DNA of 64,000 nucleotides, from positions 594,489 through 658,488 of the forward strand of contig BDDD01000078.1 of assembly GCA_001972305.1 (NCBI GenBank). The letters run 5' to 3'. The notes below the pieces were generated by a model. The model saw only the letters and a list, made by a program, of their open reading frames with translations, made no database searches and was not told where the DNA came from. Made by a program: the position numbers and the translations under genes. Positions 44,757 through 57,534 of the stretch are shown here, in pieces (the stretch's first letter is position 1; each line of letters opens with the position of its first letter). This stretch comes from Cephalotus follicularis (lineage: Eukaryota > Streptophyta > Magnoliopsida > Oxalidales > Cephalotaceae).

Positions 44757-45049
44757 ATTCCCAACCACATCGATACGCATTTTGAAATTGATTTTGATGG
44801 AAATTTCAGTGATTGTATGCGAGATTTAGAGGATGTCAATGGAGGCGATTTCTATGATGTGTTTAGCATGCATCCATTAGAGCCAATGGGTCCCTTGTCT
44901 ACATCTCTTACTAAACCGTCAATAGAAGAGCCTCCGAAACTCGAATTGAAGGAATTAACCTCTACATTGAAATATTCATTTTTAGGTGAAAACCAACCTC
45001 TTGTTGTTATTCTATCATCTGATCTTACTCCCAGTCAGGAGGAGGAGGT
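44757..45049 (+). pseudogene. Athila-like D protease-RT spacer, cut by copia C2
   Basis: Still in frame: PPKLELKELTSTLKYSFLGE then ILSSDLTPSQEEEVV. This is the conserved lead-in to Athila reverse transcriptase. It ends at 45049 where C2 inserts; the RT itself should resume beyond the right end of the window. Confidence 0.88.
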
Positions 45050-47694
45050 TGTTGGAAATTGGGAAGGCAACAGAAGAAATGCATTTCAGGCATATAGGGT
45101 TTAAGGTAACTAATTTTAAATTTTTGATTCCTGCAATGGAATCACCCACAACCTATGCAATAAAATGACCCAATTAAGTCCAAGGATCAGTAATTGGACA
45201 ATTAAAAGTCACCATGGCATGTTCCAAGCAAGGGAAAGTGCAGGTGGAATAGAGTTACAAAAACCCTAAAATCGGCTAGCAACCAAAATTAGAATTATGG
45301 TGCACACAATACCCTAATTCATTTCCACCATAACACTAACCCTAGAGGCCTAACCCTAAGGGCTTAACAACACATTAAACACATGCTAGGAAAGTAGTGG
45401 AGCATCAAAAATTCATCTTAAAATTCGGCCACAATGCCAAAAAGAATTAGGGTTCAACACAAACCCAAAGTCTAGCTCCACCTTAACACATATCCTATAC
45501 CCTAACCCTAAGGGTATCATTCCCACTTGGAATGAGCTAGGATTTCGGCAACTCTTCATAAACATAAAAACATGCATATAATCAAAAATCATAGGGCTTG
45601 CCAAAGCCCTAGCACCAACCCACACACCAATTCACCAGAAGTAAAAAGATGAAGGGGAAACTTCCTTACCATAGGTCTTTAGTCCCCCATACTTTTGGCA
45701 ATTCCTTCCTTTGTGTTCCAAGCAATCCATATTCACAAATAATGCTCCATGATGCACATATAAGAACATGTTGAAAGGTATTTTTTCTTGTTCTTTGATC
45801 CTAGAAAAATCAAAACAATGAACGTAGAGATAAGGAGGTATCTCCACCATCAAAGTTGCTTAGGAGGGTGAAAGGAAAGTATTTTTGGTTTCTCTCTTGA
45901 AGAACTAAGGAGTTTTTGATCTCCAACTAAGGAGAATGCTTACTCAGGAATAAGGAGAAGCGAAAAGAGATAGAGGGAGTTCGGCCATACCTTGAGAGAA
46001 TAGGAGAAGTTAGTTGTTAAGTGACCAAAAGAATCACTTATGTATTTTCTTATGATGCCATGTGCAACTTTGCATCCAAGAGAGAATAATCTCCTATCAC
46101 ATGGGCTAATGACCAATCACAATCCTCCATAACATCACTACCTTATGTCTCATCAAAGGGGCCGGCCATTCCACGCTTGTTGAGCAAGTTTGGGTTACTT
46201 ATTCATTAAGGAATGTTGACAAAGTCGACATTGGCAACCAACCGAAATTCCTTAGTTTCCAACTAAGAAAGTAACTAAGTTACACAAGGCACATGAGGCA
46301 TTAGGGTTTGGCCAAGCTAACCAAAAGCTAGGGCTGGACCTAAATGCTCAAATGCACACTCTCTCAATGAATTTTCCATTAATTCATAACTGACCCAAAT
46401 ACCCCTCGGCCCGGAATGATCTATTTATGGTGCAGCTTGCTTTCACTTCCTGAGAAACGAATAAAGCCCAGCATAATAGATATTTTCTGGCCAAGTAACA
46501 CCATCGAGGTGTCATCCTTTCACTAAATGACATGTGTCCCACACACGTCAACTGATTCCAAAACATGATGGGACCCAAAAGCTCGGTTGGAACCCAGTAC
46601 GACTATAAGTTTTCCAGAACATCCCAAGAGTTCTTGTACGACCACTCTAATAGTCCCCCACTATCAGAATGACCCCGGTATGATTCCTATCATCCCTCAG
46701 ATCAATGGAATTACCCATGTCTATAAGTCGACATCCGGTGAACCAGTACTTTATCCAGTTAATGACATATCTGCCATGTATCCTACGTCACACTTGGCTC
46801 CGATCGCGACCTAGGGTTCGGAATAATGTCACCCCTAGGTAAAGCCGCGATAACTATAAATTCATGTACGCATTGTGACTTTTGACAGTCTTCCCTAGAA
46901 ACCCTATTTCCAGTCTACCTATACATGATCAGGGATTTAAGAATCTCAATGGACATAAATAATATAGAGCCGATCACCCTACATACGGGTGTGATGATCC
47001 CTTATTACGCACTCGCCCATATATCTCAATGAAGCTCCCAGAAGGCCCAAAGACAACCCTTTTTCCAGCACGTGGCTAGTGTTGGGGAAGGTAGAAATCA
47101 AAGCCAAGTTGTTACAACACAATGCATGCCAGCCACTCAGGTCTAAGGACACAACGTAGCTCATGAATGGTCTACTAGTCACCATAGACTATACACTACT
47201 GAGACTATAGGAATCCTATTCACATAGGTATGAATTTCCAAATAGGTTTCCTATGGTGGGTCTGTCCAGTCTCATGCTACCTAGCATGAACCCTGCAACA
47301 GCTTTAGGGTAAACCCAAATGGCAATGAGATGATCCATCCTCCACATTCCCCGGGAGCAAGCATAATACGACAAGTTTTTACGGTTCATCAATAGCCCTA
47401 ATAAAGTGAACCTATGACTTGGAATGTTTTGTCATAAGGGAGTAAGGATCTCATTCTCATAACCTCTCAGGCATGAGATCCAACCCTTTTATCGATAGGG
47501 CAGTATATGTGTACTTGGATGACATGGTGATCACCTGATCCATTTAAAATGGTTTGGGATATAGATATAGTGGGTTGCCATTTACTACAAACATATGCAC
47601 ATAAACATTCATAAAATTTGGATTGTATAAATGGAGAGTGTATATACAAGTATAAAACCATCTCATGGCATTCAAGGACACCCTCACTCTAACA
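45050..47694 (-). repeat. Copia C2 3' LTR
   Basis: 2645 bp. The left part (45050-45980) matches 63069-64000. The right end matches C1's LTR (1-566) and abuts the polypurine tract. It has telomere-repeat-like words (AACCCTAA at about 45342, 45356 and 45492). Non-coding. Confidence 0.88.
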
Positions 47695-47705
47695 ATCTCC
47701 CACTT
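47695..47705 (-). other. Polypurine tract of copia C2
   Basis: Minus strand AAGTGGGAGAT, directly before the LTR start TGTTAGAG; identical to C1's. Confidence 0.82.
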
Positions 47706-48737
47706 GGCCCTCAAACCACGAAGACCTAGCCTAATCCCATCATACTTTCGTTGTCCATCGTGTACTACGGTGCTAAGGGTTTTCGTTAATGGGTCTACTA
47801 CGTTTGCCTCCATGGAAACTCTCTGTACAAAGTAACGTCTCCTCTAAATATGATCTCCTTGATCAAGTGATACGTCACTGTATATACATGGAGCGGTGGT
47901 GAGACTTGGGTTCTTTTGGCTTTGTGCAGAAGCCCCATCGTTGTCTTAGAACACCACAACTAGACGTGCAATCGTTGGAACCACATAAAGTTCCATAATG
48001 AACATCCGCTACCAAGCAGCTACCTAGATGGCATCTAAGGTCACTACATATTCTGCTTAGAACATGGAGTTCGTAGTAGTTTCCTACTTTGATCTCCTTT
48101 AGCTAATAACACATGCACATGACTCAAAACGGACTTGTGATCATCCTGATCACCGGTTGAAACTAAATTCAGAATGACTCTCCAGTCTCAATACACAATC
48201 TCCCCCACATGTCAAGAAAGTATCCTGAGACCTCCCCAGGCACTTTATAAAAAACCTTGACAATTTCCTAGTGCCTATCACCGAGATCGGACTAAAAATG
48301 ACTTGTCATTCACTAGGAAAATTCAATATCAGGCCCAGTACTAAACGTGGAATACATGACGTAGCCAAGAGTCAAAGCTTAAGGCTACACACCCATGTAT
48401 GATCTCTCCTCAACTGTCTTTGAGGACATCCTCTTGGAGAGGTGAATTCCTTGGCCAGTTGGTAGTAGGTCAAACATGGAATTCTCTAGGCCATGCCGTT
48501 TCAGTATCCTACTTATGTACTGGCTTTGGGAGATCTTGAACAACCTACTAGATCTCCTTGATCTTTATACACAATACGTAGGAAGCTTCTCCCAAATCCT
48601 TTATGGAGAAGTTCTTGGATTACTATAGTATGACATACTCACATCATATCCAATGATCATTATGTCGTCCTCATACAGCGCCAAGAGTGTGAGTCCAGGG
48701 TTATCCGATTACCAAAACACATAAGGCAAAACATGGT
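47706..48737 (-). pseudogene. Copia C2 RT C-terminus and RNase H (broken)
   Basis: Minus-strand translation shows LYEDDIMIIGYDV near 48690-48650, the copia RT active-site block (normally Y-V-D-D; here Glu replaces Val). RNase H remnants follow, ending with EANVVDPLTKTLST near 47813-47770. Many stops and frameshifts lie between. The RT upstream half is missing: across B the sequence rejoins integrase-linker text. Non-functional. Confidence 0.82.
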
Positions 48738-50065
48738 TGTCACACCTCGTTCAAGAGAAACGTAACATCGAAGCGGTAAAGGCAATTAACATAAAGTACA
48801 GCTCATGTAAAATCCATAAAAATTAAAACTTTTAAACAAACTGTCAGTTGCGGAAGCATAACAAGTTCATAAGCTGTAACTCGTAACGTGCGTCCCATAC
48901 CGCACGCTACCCAAATACCAGACATCATAGTTAATCGCCCATAAAACGAAGCGTGAATTACAGTACAAAATAAAACTCCATCAGAAACAATACCATTACA
49001 ATGGCACATTCGAAAACAATAATCCACATGGGTCTAATACAAAACAGGAGGATAAACAAAATGAAGAGTATAACAACTTGATCTTCGTCCATGCCGATCG
49101 AACAGTCCACTGCATCAATCTGTAAAGTAGGGGGTTAGCCTTTGTCCTCACTCGGCTAAGTCATAACAGTAAATCGGGATCAATATAATGCATGTCATGA
49201 TATGAATGCGTAAATGATGCAGTGCAGTGGGGACCCAGTTTATACATATATGAAAATATATATATACGTATATCGGTACAGTAAAATATCAGTGTTACAT
49301 ATATAAGAAATATACGTACGCAGTAATAGTACAGTAGTAACCCGACCAGGGCTACATCAACAAACACAGTAATGTCTGAGAAGGACCAATACGCAGTACA
49401 GTATGTCCGCATAGGACCACAACAACAGTCAGTATGTCCATAAAGGACAACAACAACAGTATTTATAATGCCGCCAACTCCTGGCCCCACGCTACACTCC
49501 CACTCCAGTCCCCACTTCGGGCAACCGAGCGAGGCAACAGTACAGTGAGTCACCTAGCCATTCTCCTGGCCCCTAGGTACAACCCTACCACTAGTCATCG
49601 TTGGCAACCTCCGCCACGCAACTAGTAGCTCAAACACAAACACATAGCAATTCACAAAGCAAATAGTGAATTTAAACAGTAACAGTACAGTAAACAGTAA
49701 TGATCGTTTAGATCGACAACAGGCATTTGTTTTTCCAAAATGTTTCCAAAATGACAACATTTGAAAATAGACATTTTCAGTAGCAAATATCAATAAATAG
49801 TTTCAGCAGTGTAAATTGTTTATCCGTTCGGTCGAAAATACGTTATTTAACCAATACATATTTTCATACTCAAAATATCCTATTCCGAGTTCATATATGC
49901 ATTTCTAAATATCAATACTTTAGAAATCATAAACAATTCACAAACAGTATCCAAACAGGCAATAAACAGTGCATATGACATGCATACATATGCTCAAATG
50001 CATCCTAACAGGTATCGAGATCGTTTCATATCGTTAGATGAAGAAAACCCCAAACAGTAACAAAG

Positions 50066-50400
50066 ACGTCGATGTCTTTCCAAAAGGCGTCGATGTGTTT
50101 TCCATCAGGCGTCGATGTCCAAGTCTCAGTGTCAGCGCATTCCTCAACAGAAGGTGTCGATGTCTATTTCACACGCGTCGACGCTCAAGGTCTGGAACCT
50201 TAAAACGACAGCCTATGGTTGACGGTGTCGACGCGTTAAGGTAGGAACCTTAGGCGTCGACGTCTTTCACGTCAAAATCCAGGTAGGTAGCCTAGGGCGT
50301 CGATGTCTTTCCATAGACGTCGATCCCTTTCAATGAGTAACAAGGCAAAACTAAAAGACGTCGATGTTTATTTAAAAGGCGTCGATGTCTTTTCCAACAG
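50066..50400 (-). repeat. TCGA palindrome cluster 2 in B 3' LTR
   Basis: About twelve copies of AAAGGCGTCGATGTCTTT-like and GCGTCGACGC words, spaced 20-40 bases. It corresponds to cluster 2 in A and I. Confidence 0.82.
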
Positions 50401-51164
50401 TAGTCGTCTTCTACCTCACGACTTAACAAACAGTGGCCTTAACAACCCATAATCATGCATAACAACAGGTAATCGAGGCAAGGAACTACCATGCAGATAC
50501 TCAAAACATATCTAGCATATCATGGCATCAATCCAGTAACAAAGTATGTACAAGAATTATGCATTTTGTACATCCAAAACCATAAACCATGCATGGATAT
50601 CAAACTTGAAATTACAGTATGGCTTTCCCCTACCTTTTGTCCCAAGTTAGGAACTGGAAAGTCCACCCCTTTTCGTTTCCAAACTGGTCACAGCAGACCC
50701 TCTAGGTCCGTCCCGTGGCTGCACTAGTAGCTCCAAGCTCCAAGCTCCAAGCAATGTTCAGTAATGGTGGAAGTGTTTTCTATCTTAACTCTCTGCTTCT
50801 TACACAGATGTCTCACTCACTGTTTCTTTGTGTTTTCTCTTTTCTTATTTTCCTCCCGTTAGTTTTGGCAGAGCAGGGAGTCTTATGTTGGTTGGGGTTT
50901 GTTTTCTTCTGCACTAACGCCAGAACCCCTTCTTTCTTCACACCTTCCCTACACCTGGGTGCATGGCACACCAGGTGTCTCTCCTTTGCTGCCCAAGCTC
51001 ATGCATGCCCTCACATGCCTTACCATATCTGCCACTTCAGTCCTAGCAATGCAGGGTACCACACTGCATGTCCAACACGTCTTGGCTTGCATGTTAAAAT
51101 GCATGGATAAAGCCCCCTTGCACGTTATTTGTCAGCAGAGTAACATGCATGGCATTCGAAGTTA

Positions 51165-51330
51165 AGGCATCGACGTCTTTCCAAATATGTCGATGTCTTT
51201 CATCAATTTTACACAAGGACGTCGACATCTTCGTCAGCATCGATGTGCATGTGCATGCAGCTACGTGCGTCCTTTTGCCTCAACGTCGTCGACGTGATTA
51301 TAAAGGAGTCGACGTGTTTCCCCCATAACA
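51165..51330 (-). repeat. TCGA palindrome cluster 1 in B 3' LTR
   Basis: Copies such as GGCATCGACGTCTTT, GACGTCGACATC and GTCGTCGACGTG lie about 170-335 bases from the LTR start, as in A and I. Confidence 0.75.
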
Positions 51331-51499
51331 ACGTCGTTTTAGCCCTTTTCACATTCTTTTAGCATTTAACACAATAATTCAACATAATAGAGATGGGAAA
51401 ACATCACCAAATTCGGAAAATCCATCCTTTTATTAATTTCACAATTAAAGATACAATTACATCATGAAATTATAATACATGAAAATCTCAGGCGTTACA

Positions 51500-51513
51500 T
51501 CCACCCTTCCTTC
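51500..51513 (-). other. Polypurine tract of chromovirus B
   Basis: Minus strand GAAGGAAGGGTGGA, immediately before the 3' LTR; compare GAATGAGGGGTGGA in A. Confidence 0.9.
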
Positions 51514-51544
51514 AAGGAATTTCGTCCCCGAAATTAAAACAAAT

Positions 51545-52060
51545 CTAGAACAAGTGCGGGTAGCGTTCTCGGATGTCCTCCTCATGCTCCCAAGTTGCCT
51601 CATCAGGTTTGTGAAACTGCCACTGAACCTTGACCATGGAAATGGTTCGGTTCCTCAAAGTCTGCGTCTTCCGATCGAGAATCCGCGCAGGCAACTCCTC
51701 ACAAGATAGATCATCCTGTACCGGAACAGTATCATAGTCCAGGACATGTGACGGGTCTGGGATATATCTCCTCAACATAGATATGTGGAAGACATCGTGC
51801 ACGTTTGACAGTGCAGGAGGTAAGGCAAGCTGGTAAGCTACCTCCCCGACTCTCTCCAAAATCTCAAAAGGACCAATGTAGCGTGGCGCTAATTTGCCCT
51901 TCTTCCCGAATCTTTGTACGCCCTTCCACGGAGATACTTTCAAAAACACATGATCACCCACGTTAAAGATCAGAGGTCTTCTCTTCACACTGTCAGTGTA
52001 GCTCTTCTGCCGACTCTGAGCAGCAAGCAGCTTCTTCTTGATCGTCCTGATCTTTTCTCA
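51545..52060 (-). pseudogene. Chromovirus B integrase C-terminus and chromodomain
   Basis: Below the TGA at 52060-52058 (family Trp codon) the frame is open to the end. It runs through SYTDSVKRRPLIFNVGDHVF, VSPWKGVQRFGKKGKLAPRY, VHDVFHISMLRRYIPDPS and the chromodomain (ILDRKTQTLRNRTISMVKVQ, then ATWEHEEDIRERYPHLF). The chromodomain is complete, about 75 residues, with normal aromatic positions. It ends 31 bases before the polypurine tract. Confidence 0.93.
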
Positions 52061-52879
52061 AGTTTCCTCCACCAACTCAGTCCCGAGTAAAGGTCGTTCA
52101 CCAACCTCATCCCAACACACAGGAGATCTGCACTTCCTCCCATACAGTGCCTCTAACGGTGCCATGCCGATACTGGAATGATAGCTGTTATTGTAAGAGA
52201 ACTCTATCAGAGGAATGTGATCCTCCCAGGTACCAGCAAAATCAATAACGTAAGCCCGTAGCATATCCTCCAAGGTCTGGATGGTACGCTCGGACTGCCC
52301 ATCGGTCTGAGGGTGGAAGGTAGTACTCAAGTTCAGCTTTGTTCCGAAAGCTGTCTGGAATCTCTTCCAAAAGTTTGAAGTGAAGATAGCATCTCTATCA
52401 CATACGATGCTGACTGGAACCCCGTGTAGCCTCACTATCTCCTTCACACACAACCGAGCCAGCTTGCTCGCAGAATCAGTAACGTGTGTAGGCAGAAAGT
52501 GCACTGATTTGGTGAGTCTATCCACGATAACCCACATGGCGTTATGACGGTTTTGAGTCAGAGGAAAACCTGAAACAAAATCCATCGTAACATGTTCCCA
52601 TTTCCACTCTGGAATTGGCAAAGGTTGTAGCAAACCTGCCGGTCTCTGGTGCTCGGCCTTAACTATCTGGCAAGTCCAACACCTCGCCACATACTCAGCG
52701 ATCTCCCGCTTCATGCCGGGCCACCAATAACACTTCTTCATGTCTTGATACATTTTCGTGCTACCAGGATGAATACTGTACATAGATTTATGAGCCTCGT
52801 GCAGCAACTCATCCTTCAATCTCGGTTCGTTCGGAAGACACACACGTCCCCGATACCTCAGAATACCATCATCATGCAC
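52061..52879 (-). pseudogene. Chromovirus B integrase (core intact, flanked by stops)
   Basis: One open stretch of 273 codons. The N-terminal HHCC region reads HEAHKSMYSIHPGS...CWTCQ. The catalytic triad is complete: Asp in MDFVSGFP, Asp in VCDRDAIFTS, and Glu in DGQSERTIQTLED. It is bounded by in-frame stops at 52880-52882 upstream and 52058-52060 downstream, so the polyprotein cannot be made without readthrough. The integrase would have catalysed cDNA insertion. Confidence 0.93.
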
Positions 52880-53540
52880 TCAAAAATCGGACTCTGAATC
52901 CAGGTTCTCTCGGATTCGCTGCAATTCAGGATCATGTGGATATGCATCTATGATGTGATGTAGTAAATCAGGCTGTACTCGCATGTCGGCTAGAAAGATC
53001 CCCGGTGACTGATTAAACGGAGACCATTCTTGGAAGTCTTCCAGCATCTTCCATTGCGACACCATCGCACTGGCAAGCATAGCCTTGCGGCTCAAGGCAT
53101 CAGCGACTACATTCGCCTTCCCCGGGTGATACTGTACGCTGTAGTCATAATCATTGAAGAACTCTACCCACCTGCGCTGTCTCATGTTCAGTGTATCTTG
53201 ACAAAACAGATATCTCAAGCTTTTATGATCGGTAAAGATCTCAAACTGCGCCCCATAAAGATAGTGCCTCCACTTCTGAAGGGCGAAGATAATAGCTGCA
53301 AGCTCAAGGTCATGAGTTGGGTAATTTTCTTCATACAACTTAACCTTCCTTGAGGCATATGCAATCACTCTGCCTCACTGCATCAACACACAGCCTAAGC
53401 CCTTACCCGATGCATCACTGTACACTGCAAAGCCTTCATTACCACCGGGTAATGCCAAGACAGGAGCGGAAACTAACCGGTCCTTCAGCTCACAAAAACT
53501 AGTTTCGCAGTCCTCGTTCCAGACGAAAAGTGTCTTCTTC
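52880..53540 (-). pseudogene. Chromovirus B RNase H
   Basis: Motifs [48 protein letters not shown] and [10 protein letters not shown] are all intact, including the acidic catalytic positions (Asp of SDAS, Glu of DLELAA, Asp of TDHKS). A TGA after VLMQ (53374-53372) and one at 52882-52880 break the frame. The latter coincides with a stop in element A. Confidence 0.92.
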
Positions 53541-54380
53541 TGAGTTAGTCTGGTCAAGGGTTCGGCTATCCTTGAAAAATTATGGATAAACCTTCGGTAA
53601 TATCCCGCCAAACAAAGGAAACTGCGTACCTCCGTCACATTCTTTGGTTGCAGCCAGTCTCTCACTACTTCAGTCTTTGACGGATCCACCGTCAAGCCTT
53701 CTCCGGATCCTATGTGACCGAGAAAGATCACATGGTCAAGCCAGAACTGGTATTTGCCGAACTTGGCGTACAAGCGGTGCTCTCTAAGAACCTGCAATAC
53801 CATCCTCAGATGTCGAGTGTGCTCCTCCTCACTCCTCGAATATACCAGTATATCATCAATGAATACCACGACAAACTGGTCCAAGTACGGTCGAAATACG
53901 TCATTCATCAATGACATAAAAGCTGCAGGTGCATTTGTAACACCGAACAGCATCACCAAGAACTCGTAGTGACCATACCGTGTTCGGAAGGCGGTCTTCT
54001 CAATGTCCCCTTGCCTTACTCACAGTTGGTGATAGCCTGACCTCAAGTCGAGCTTGGAAAACACCCTCGATCCTTGCAACTGATCAAACAAGTCCTCTAT
54101 GTGGGGTAAAGGATACTTATTTTTGATAGTTGCTTTGTTCAACATTCGGTAATCAATACAGAGCCTCATCAACCCATCCTTCTTCTTCACGAACAGTATC
54201 GGTGCACCCCATGGAGAAACACTGGGTTTTACAAAACCTTTAACAATCAGGTCTTGTAACTGTAGTTTCAGCTCCCGCAACTCAGCAGGAGCCATCCGAT
54301 AGGGTGATTTAGAGATAGGAGCCGTTCCAGGAACAAGATCAATAACGAACTCCATACTCCTCTTGGGTGGTAAGGACCCC
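53541..54380 (-). pseudogene. Chromovirus B reverse transcriptase
   Basis: RT blocks in order: [52 protein letters not shown], then a TGA at about 54020 (CGA in relatives). [18 protein letters not shown] follows, then the active site [13 protein letters not shown], and [20 protein letters not shown]. The usual MPFG before NAP has become MLFG. Apart from that one stop the RT is contiguous and lacks the deletions seen in A. Confidence 0.93.
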
Positions 54381-54960
54381 AAGTCATCAGGAAACACATC
54401 CGAAAATTCGTACACAACTGGAATTTCCTCCAAGCCCAAGCCTTTCTCCTTCCTTCGATCAATAACATAAGCCAAATATCCCTCGCATCCCTTCTCCAGG
54501 TATCTCGATGCTCGGATAAAAGATATGATCGGTGTTGAGAACCCTTTGTCTCCCTTGAACTGAAAAGTCGTTCCGTTAGGCAGACAAAAATCCACAGTCT
54601 TATGGTAACAATCCATACGAACACGGTGTGCCGATAGCCAATCCATCTCCAATATCACATCAAAGTCACAGATAGGCAGTACAGTCAAATCTGCATATAA
54701 AGGAATGCCTGCCATAGACATCTCACAACCTCTATATACAGAGTCAGTATACATAGACGTCCCAATCGGTGTGCTCACATAAAGAGTATAAGACATGCAG
54801 TCAGGGGTGACATCTAAGCAAGGCGCAAAACGTGCAGATATAAATGAATGTGATGCACCTGAATCCATCAGTACTCTAGAAGAATAACCATATATATACA
54901 GAGTACCTCAAACAACCGAAATGGACTCTGGAACCTCAGTCTGAGCAAGTACAAAAATTC
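54381..54960 (-). pseudogene. Chromovirus B aspartic protease
   Basis: The catalytic block [12 protein letters not shown] (near 54870) is intact, followed by [33 protein letters not shown] and [12 protein letters not shown] stop upstream ([17 protein letters not shown], about 54905) interrupts the gag-pol join. This is the segment that is deleted in A. Confidence 0.9.
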
Positions 54961-56098
54961 TACCTTTTGCGATGCTCTTGTTGGTATCCCTCATCTATGA
55001 TCGTCCCGCAGCGGCACCACTGCTGCTCCCCGGCCCAGTAGGCGCTGTAGCAGAACTCTTTGGGTAGTCCTTCACCGAACGACCCGGTGCCCCGCACCTC
55101 AAACACCAGCCATTGAACTTCCAGCAATCTTTCTGTTGGTGGCCAGTACGACCACAGTAAAAGGATCCTCCAGATCTAGCATTACTCCCCTGGCCGGGAG
55201 TGCCCTGCGAAGCTGTCTGCGGAGACTAGTTCTTCGACGACTTCGTCGGAGAACAACCATCTTGCCATTTTGACGATGCCGGTCGGGACTGTGTAGGACT
55301 CTGTTTACTCTCCTTCGCGCGAGCTCTCTCAGCTCGGTCCTCACTTGATATCGTCTCCAACAGTCTGGCTTTCTGAGCAACCTCCATATAAGTCCTCAGC
55401 TCCATGGCTCTAATCCGTGACCGAAGATCCGGTCATAGCCCTCTCAAGAATCTTCGAATCTTCTTTGCTTCATCAGCTACCAGATAAGGTGAATGCCTGG
55501 CCAGCTCCATGAATCTCGCTTGATATTCAGCAACAGTCATCTCTCCCTGTCGTAACTCCAAGAGCTTAGTCTCTCCTCACTCTTGCTCAATATATGGAAC
55601 CTAAGTCTCCAGGAACTCTGTCTGGAATATGTCCCTAGTACTATCCAGTCCCTGTGATTCCCAGTTTGCTCTAACCATCTCCCACCAATGAGTGGCCTCA
55701 CCCCATAGGCGGTACATAGCAAATCTCAACTTCTGAGCATCATTACAGTCCATCACCTGAAAGATCTTCTCTAGGTCTTGCAGCCATCTCTCAGCAAGCG
55801 TAGCATCCAGTTCCCCCTTGAAGCTGGGTGGATTAAGCCTCATGAATTTCTCGATATCTCTCCCAAACCCATCCTCTCTGGGGCAGTGGTCAGGAGCCCT
55901 ATGCTGAGGTCGAGCTTGCGCGTGGTACTGGCGCATCTCCTCCGTATTAGCCCGGTTAAAGGCCATCTGCTTCTGAAAATAGTCTGCAATCCGAGCCATC
56001 GGATCTCTGTCATCTTGGGGAATATCCATCCCTTGTGGAACATTTTCCTCCTCAGGGGCATTAGCTCTAGCCCTTGTACGAGTTCTCCTTCGGCCCAT
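54961..56098 (-). pseudogene. Chromovirus B gag (broken)
   Basis: It starts at the ATG at 56098-56096 (MGRRRTRTRARANAPEE), the position equivalent to A's start. The gag core is open to 55604: PPSFKGELDATLAERWLQDL and WWEMVRANWESQG. Stops follow at 55603-55601, 55579-55577 (the same codon as A's TGA at 4202), near 55432 and near 55230. In the first zinc knuckle (about 55165-55124) the first Cys is Ser (SFYCGRTGHQQKDC). In the second, His is Arg and the last Cys is Tyr. Both knuckles would be damaged. Confidence 0.92.
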
Positions 56099-56192
56099 TT
56101 TCCTATAAGAAGATTGACAGTCAGTCACGACTTTAGGAAAATAATTTATTAATTGCCAAGGAAAGTATCCTAGCTAAGCATATATGGAATAT

Positions 56193-56204
56193 GCTCTGAT
56201 ACCA
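56193..56204 (-). other. Primer-binding site of chromovirus B
   Basis: Minus strand TGGTATCAGAGC, four bases from the 5' LTR, identical to A's site. Confidence 0.93.
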
Positions 56205-57534
56205 CTGTTGTCACCCCCCGTTCAAGAGAAACGTAACATCAAAGCGGTAAAGGCAATTAACATAAAGTACAGCTCATATAAAATCCGTAAAATCTAAAAC
56301 TTTTAAACAAACTGTCAGTTGCGGAAGCATAACAAGTTCATAAGCTGTAACTCGTAATGTACGTCCCATACCGCACGCTACCCAAATACCAGTCATCATA
56401 GTTAATCGCCCATAAAACAGAGCGTGAATTACAGTACAAAATAAAACTCCATCAGAAACAATACCATTACAATGGCACATCCGAAAACCATAATCCACAT
56501 GGGTTTAATACAAAAAACAAGGATAAACAAAATCAAGAATATAAAAACTTGATCTTCGTCCATGCTGATCCAACAGTCCACTGCATCAATCTGTAAAGTA
56601 GGGGGTTAGCCTTTGTCCTCACTCGGCTAAGTCATAACAGTAAATCGGGATCAATATAATGCATGTCATGATATGAATGCGTAAATGATGCAGTGCAGTG
56701 GTGACCCAGTTTATACATATATGAAAAAATATATATACGTATATCGGTACAGTAAAATATCAGTGTTACATATATAAGAAATATACGTATGCAGTAATAG
56801 TACAGTAGTAACCCGGCCAAGGCTACATCAACAAACACAGTAATGTCCGAGAAGGACCAATAAGCAGTACAGTACGTCCGCATAGGACCACAACAACAGT
56901 CAGTATGTCCACAAAGGACCACAACAACAGTATATATAACACCGCCAACTCCTGGCCCCACGCTACACTCCCACTCCGGTCCCCACTTCGGGCAACCGAG
57001 CGAGGCAACAGTACAGTGAGTCACCTAGCCATACTCCTGGCCCCTAGGTACAACCCTACCACTAGTCATCGTTGGCAACCTCTGCCACGCAACTAGTAGC
57101 TCAAACACAAACACATAGCAATTGACAGAGCAAACAGAGAATTTAAACAGTAACAGTACAGTAAACAGTAAAGATCGTTTAGATCGGCAAACTGCAGTTG
57201 TTTTTCCAAAATGTTTCCAAAAGTGACAACATTTGAAAATAGACATTTTCAGTAGAAAATATCAATAAACAGTTTCAGCAGTGTAAATTGTTTATCCGTT
57301 CAGTTGAAAATTCATTATTTAACCAATACATATTTTCATACTCAAAATATCCTATTCCGAGTTCATATATGCATTTCTAAATATCAATACTTTAGAAATC
57401 ATAAACAATTCATGAACAGTATCCAAACAGGCAATAAACAGTGCATATGCAATGCATACATATGCTCAAATGCATCCTAACAGGTATCGGGATCGTTTCG
57501 TATCGTTAGATGAAGAAAACCCCAAACAGTAACA

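Larger units (their letters stand above)
48738..51499 (-). repeat. Chromovirus B 3' LTR
   Basis: Minus-strand start TGTAACGCCTGAG (51499), end GGTGTGACA (48738). Carries palindrome clusters at 50066-50400 and 51165-51330 and the family's GGTTAGCCTTTGTCCTCACT box at 49132. A plus-strand frame (50715-51110) is antisense and not considered a gene. Confidence 0.93.

Noticed and set aside
44757..45104. A D frame continuing past 45049 into 45104
   Set aside because: The last codons come from the copia C2 LTR starting at 45050; the apparent C-terminus is an insertion artefact.
45340..45500. Interstitial telomere
   Set aside because: Only single or double AACCCTAA words occur, not a tandem array, and they are part of a copia LTR.
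50715..51110. Plus-strand frame with a hydrophobic, signal-peptide-like N-terminus, also at 58165-58608
   Set aside because: It lies antisense in the LTR of B. Its presence in both LTRs follows from their common origin, and length and frame differ between the copies. A pyrimidine-rich strand gives such hydrophobic frames by chance.
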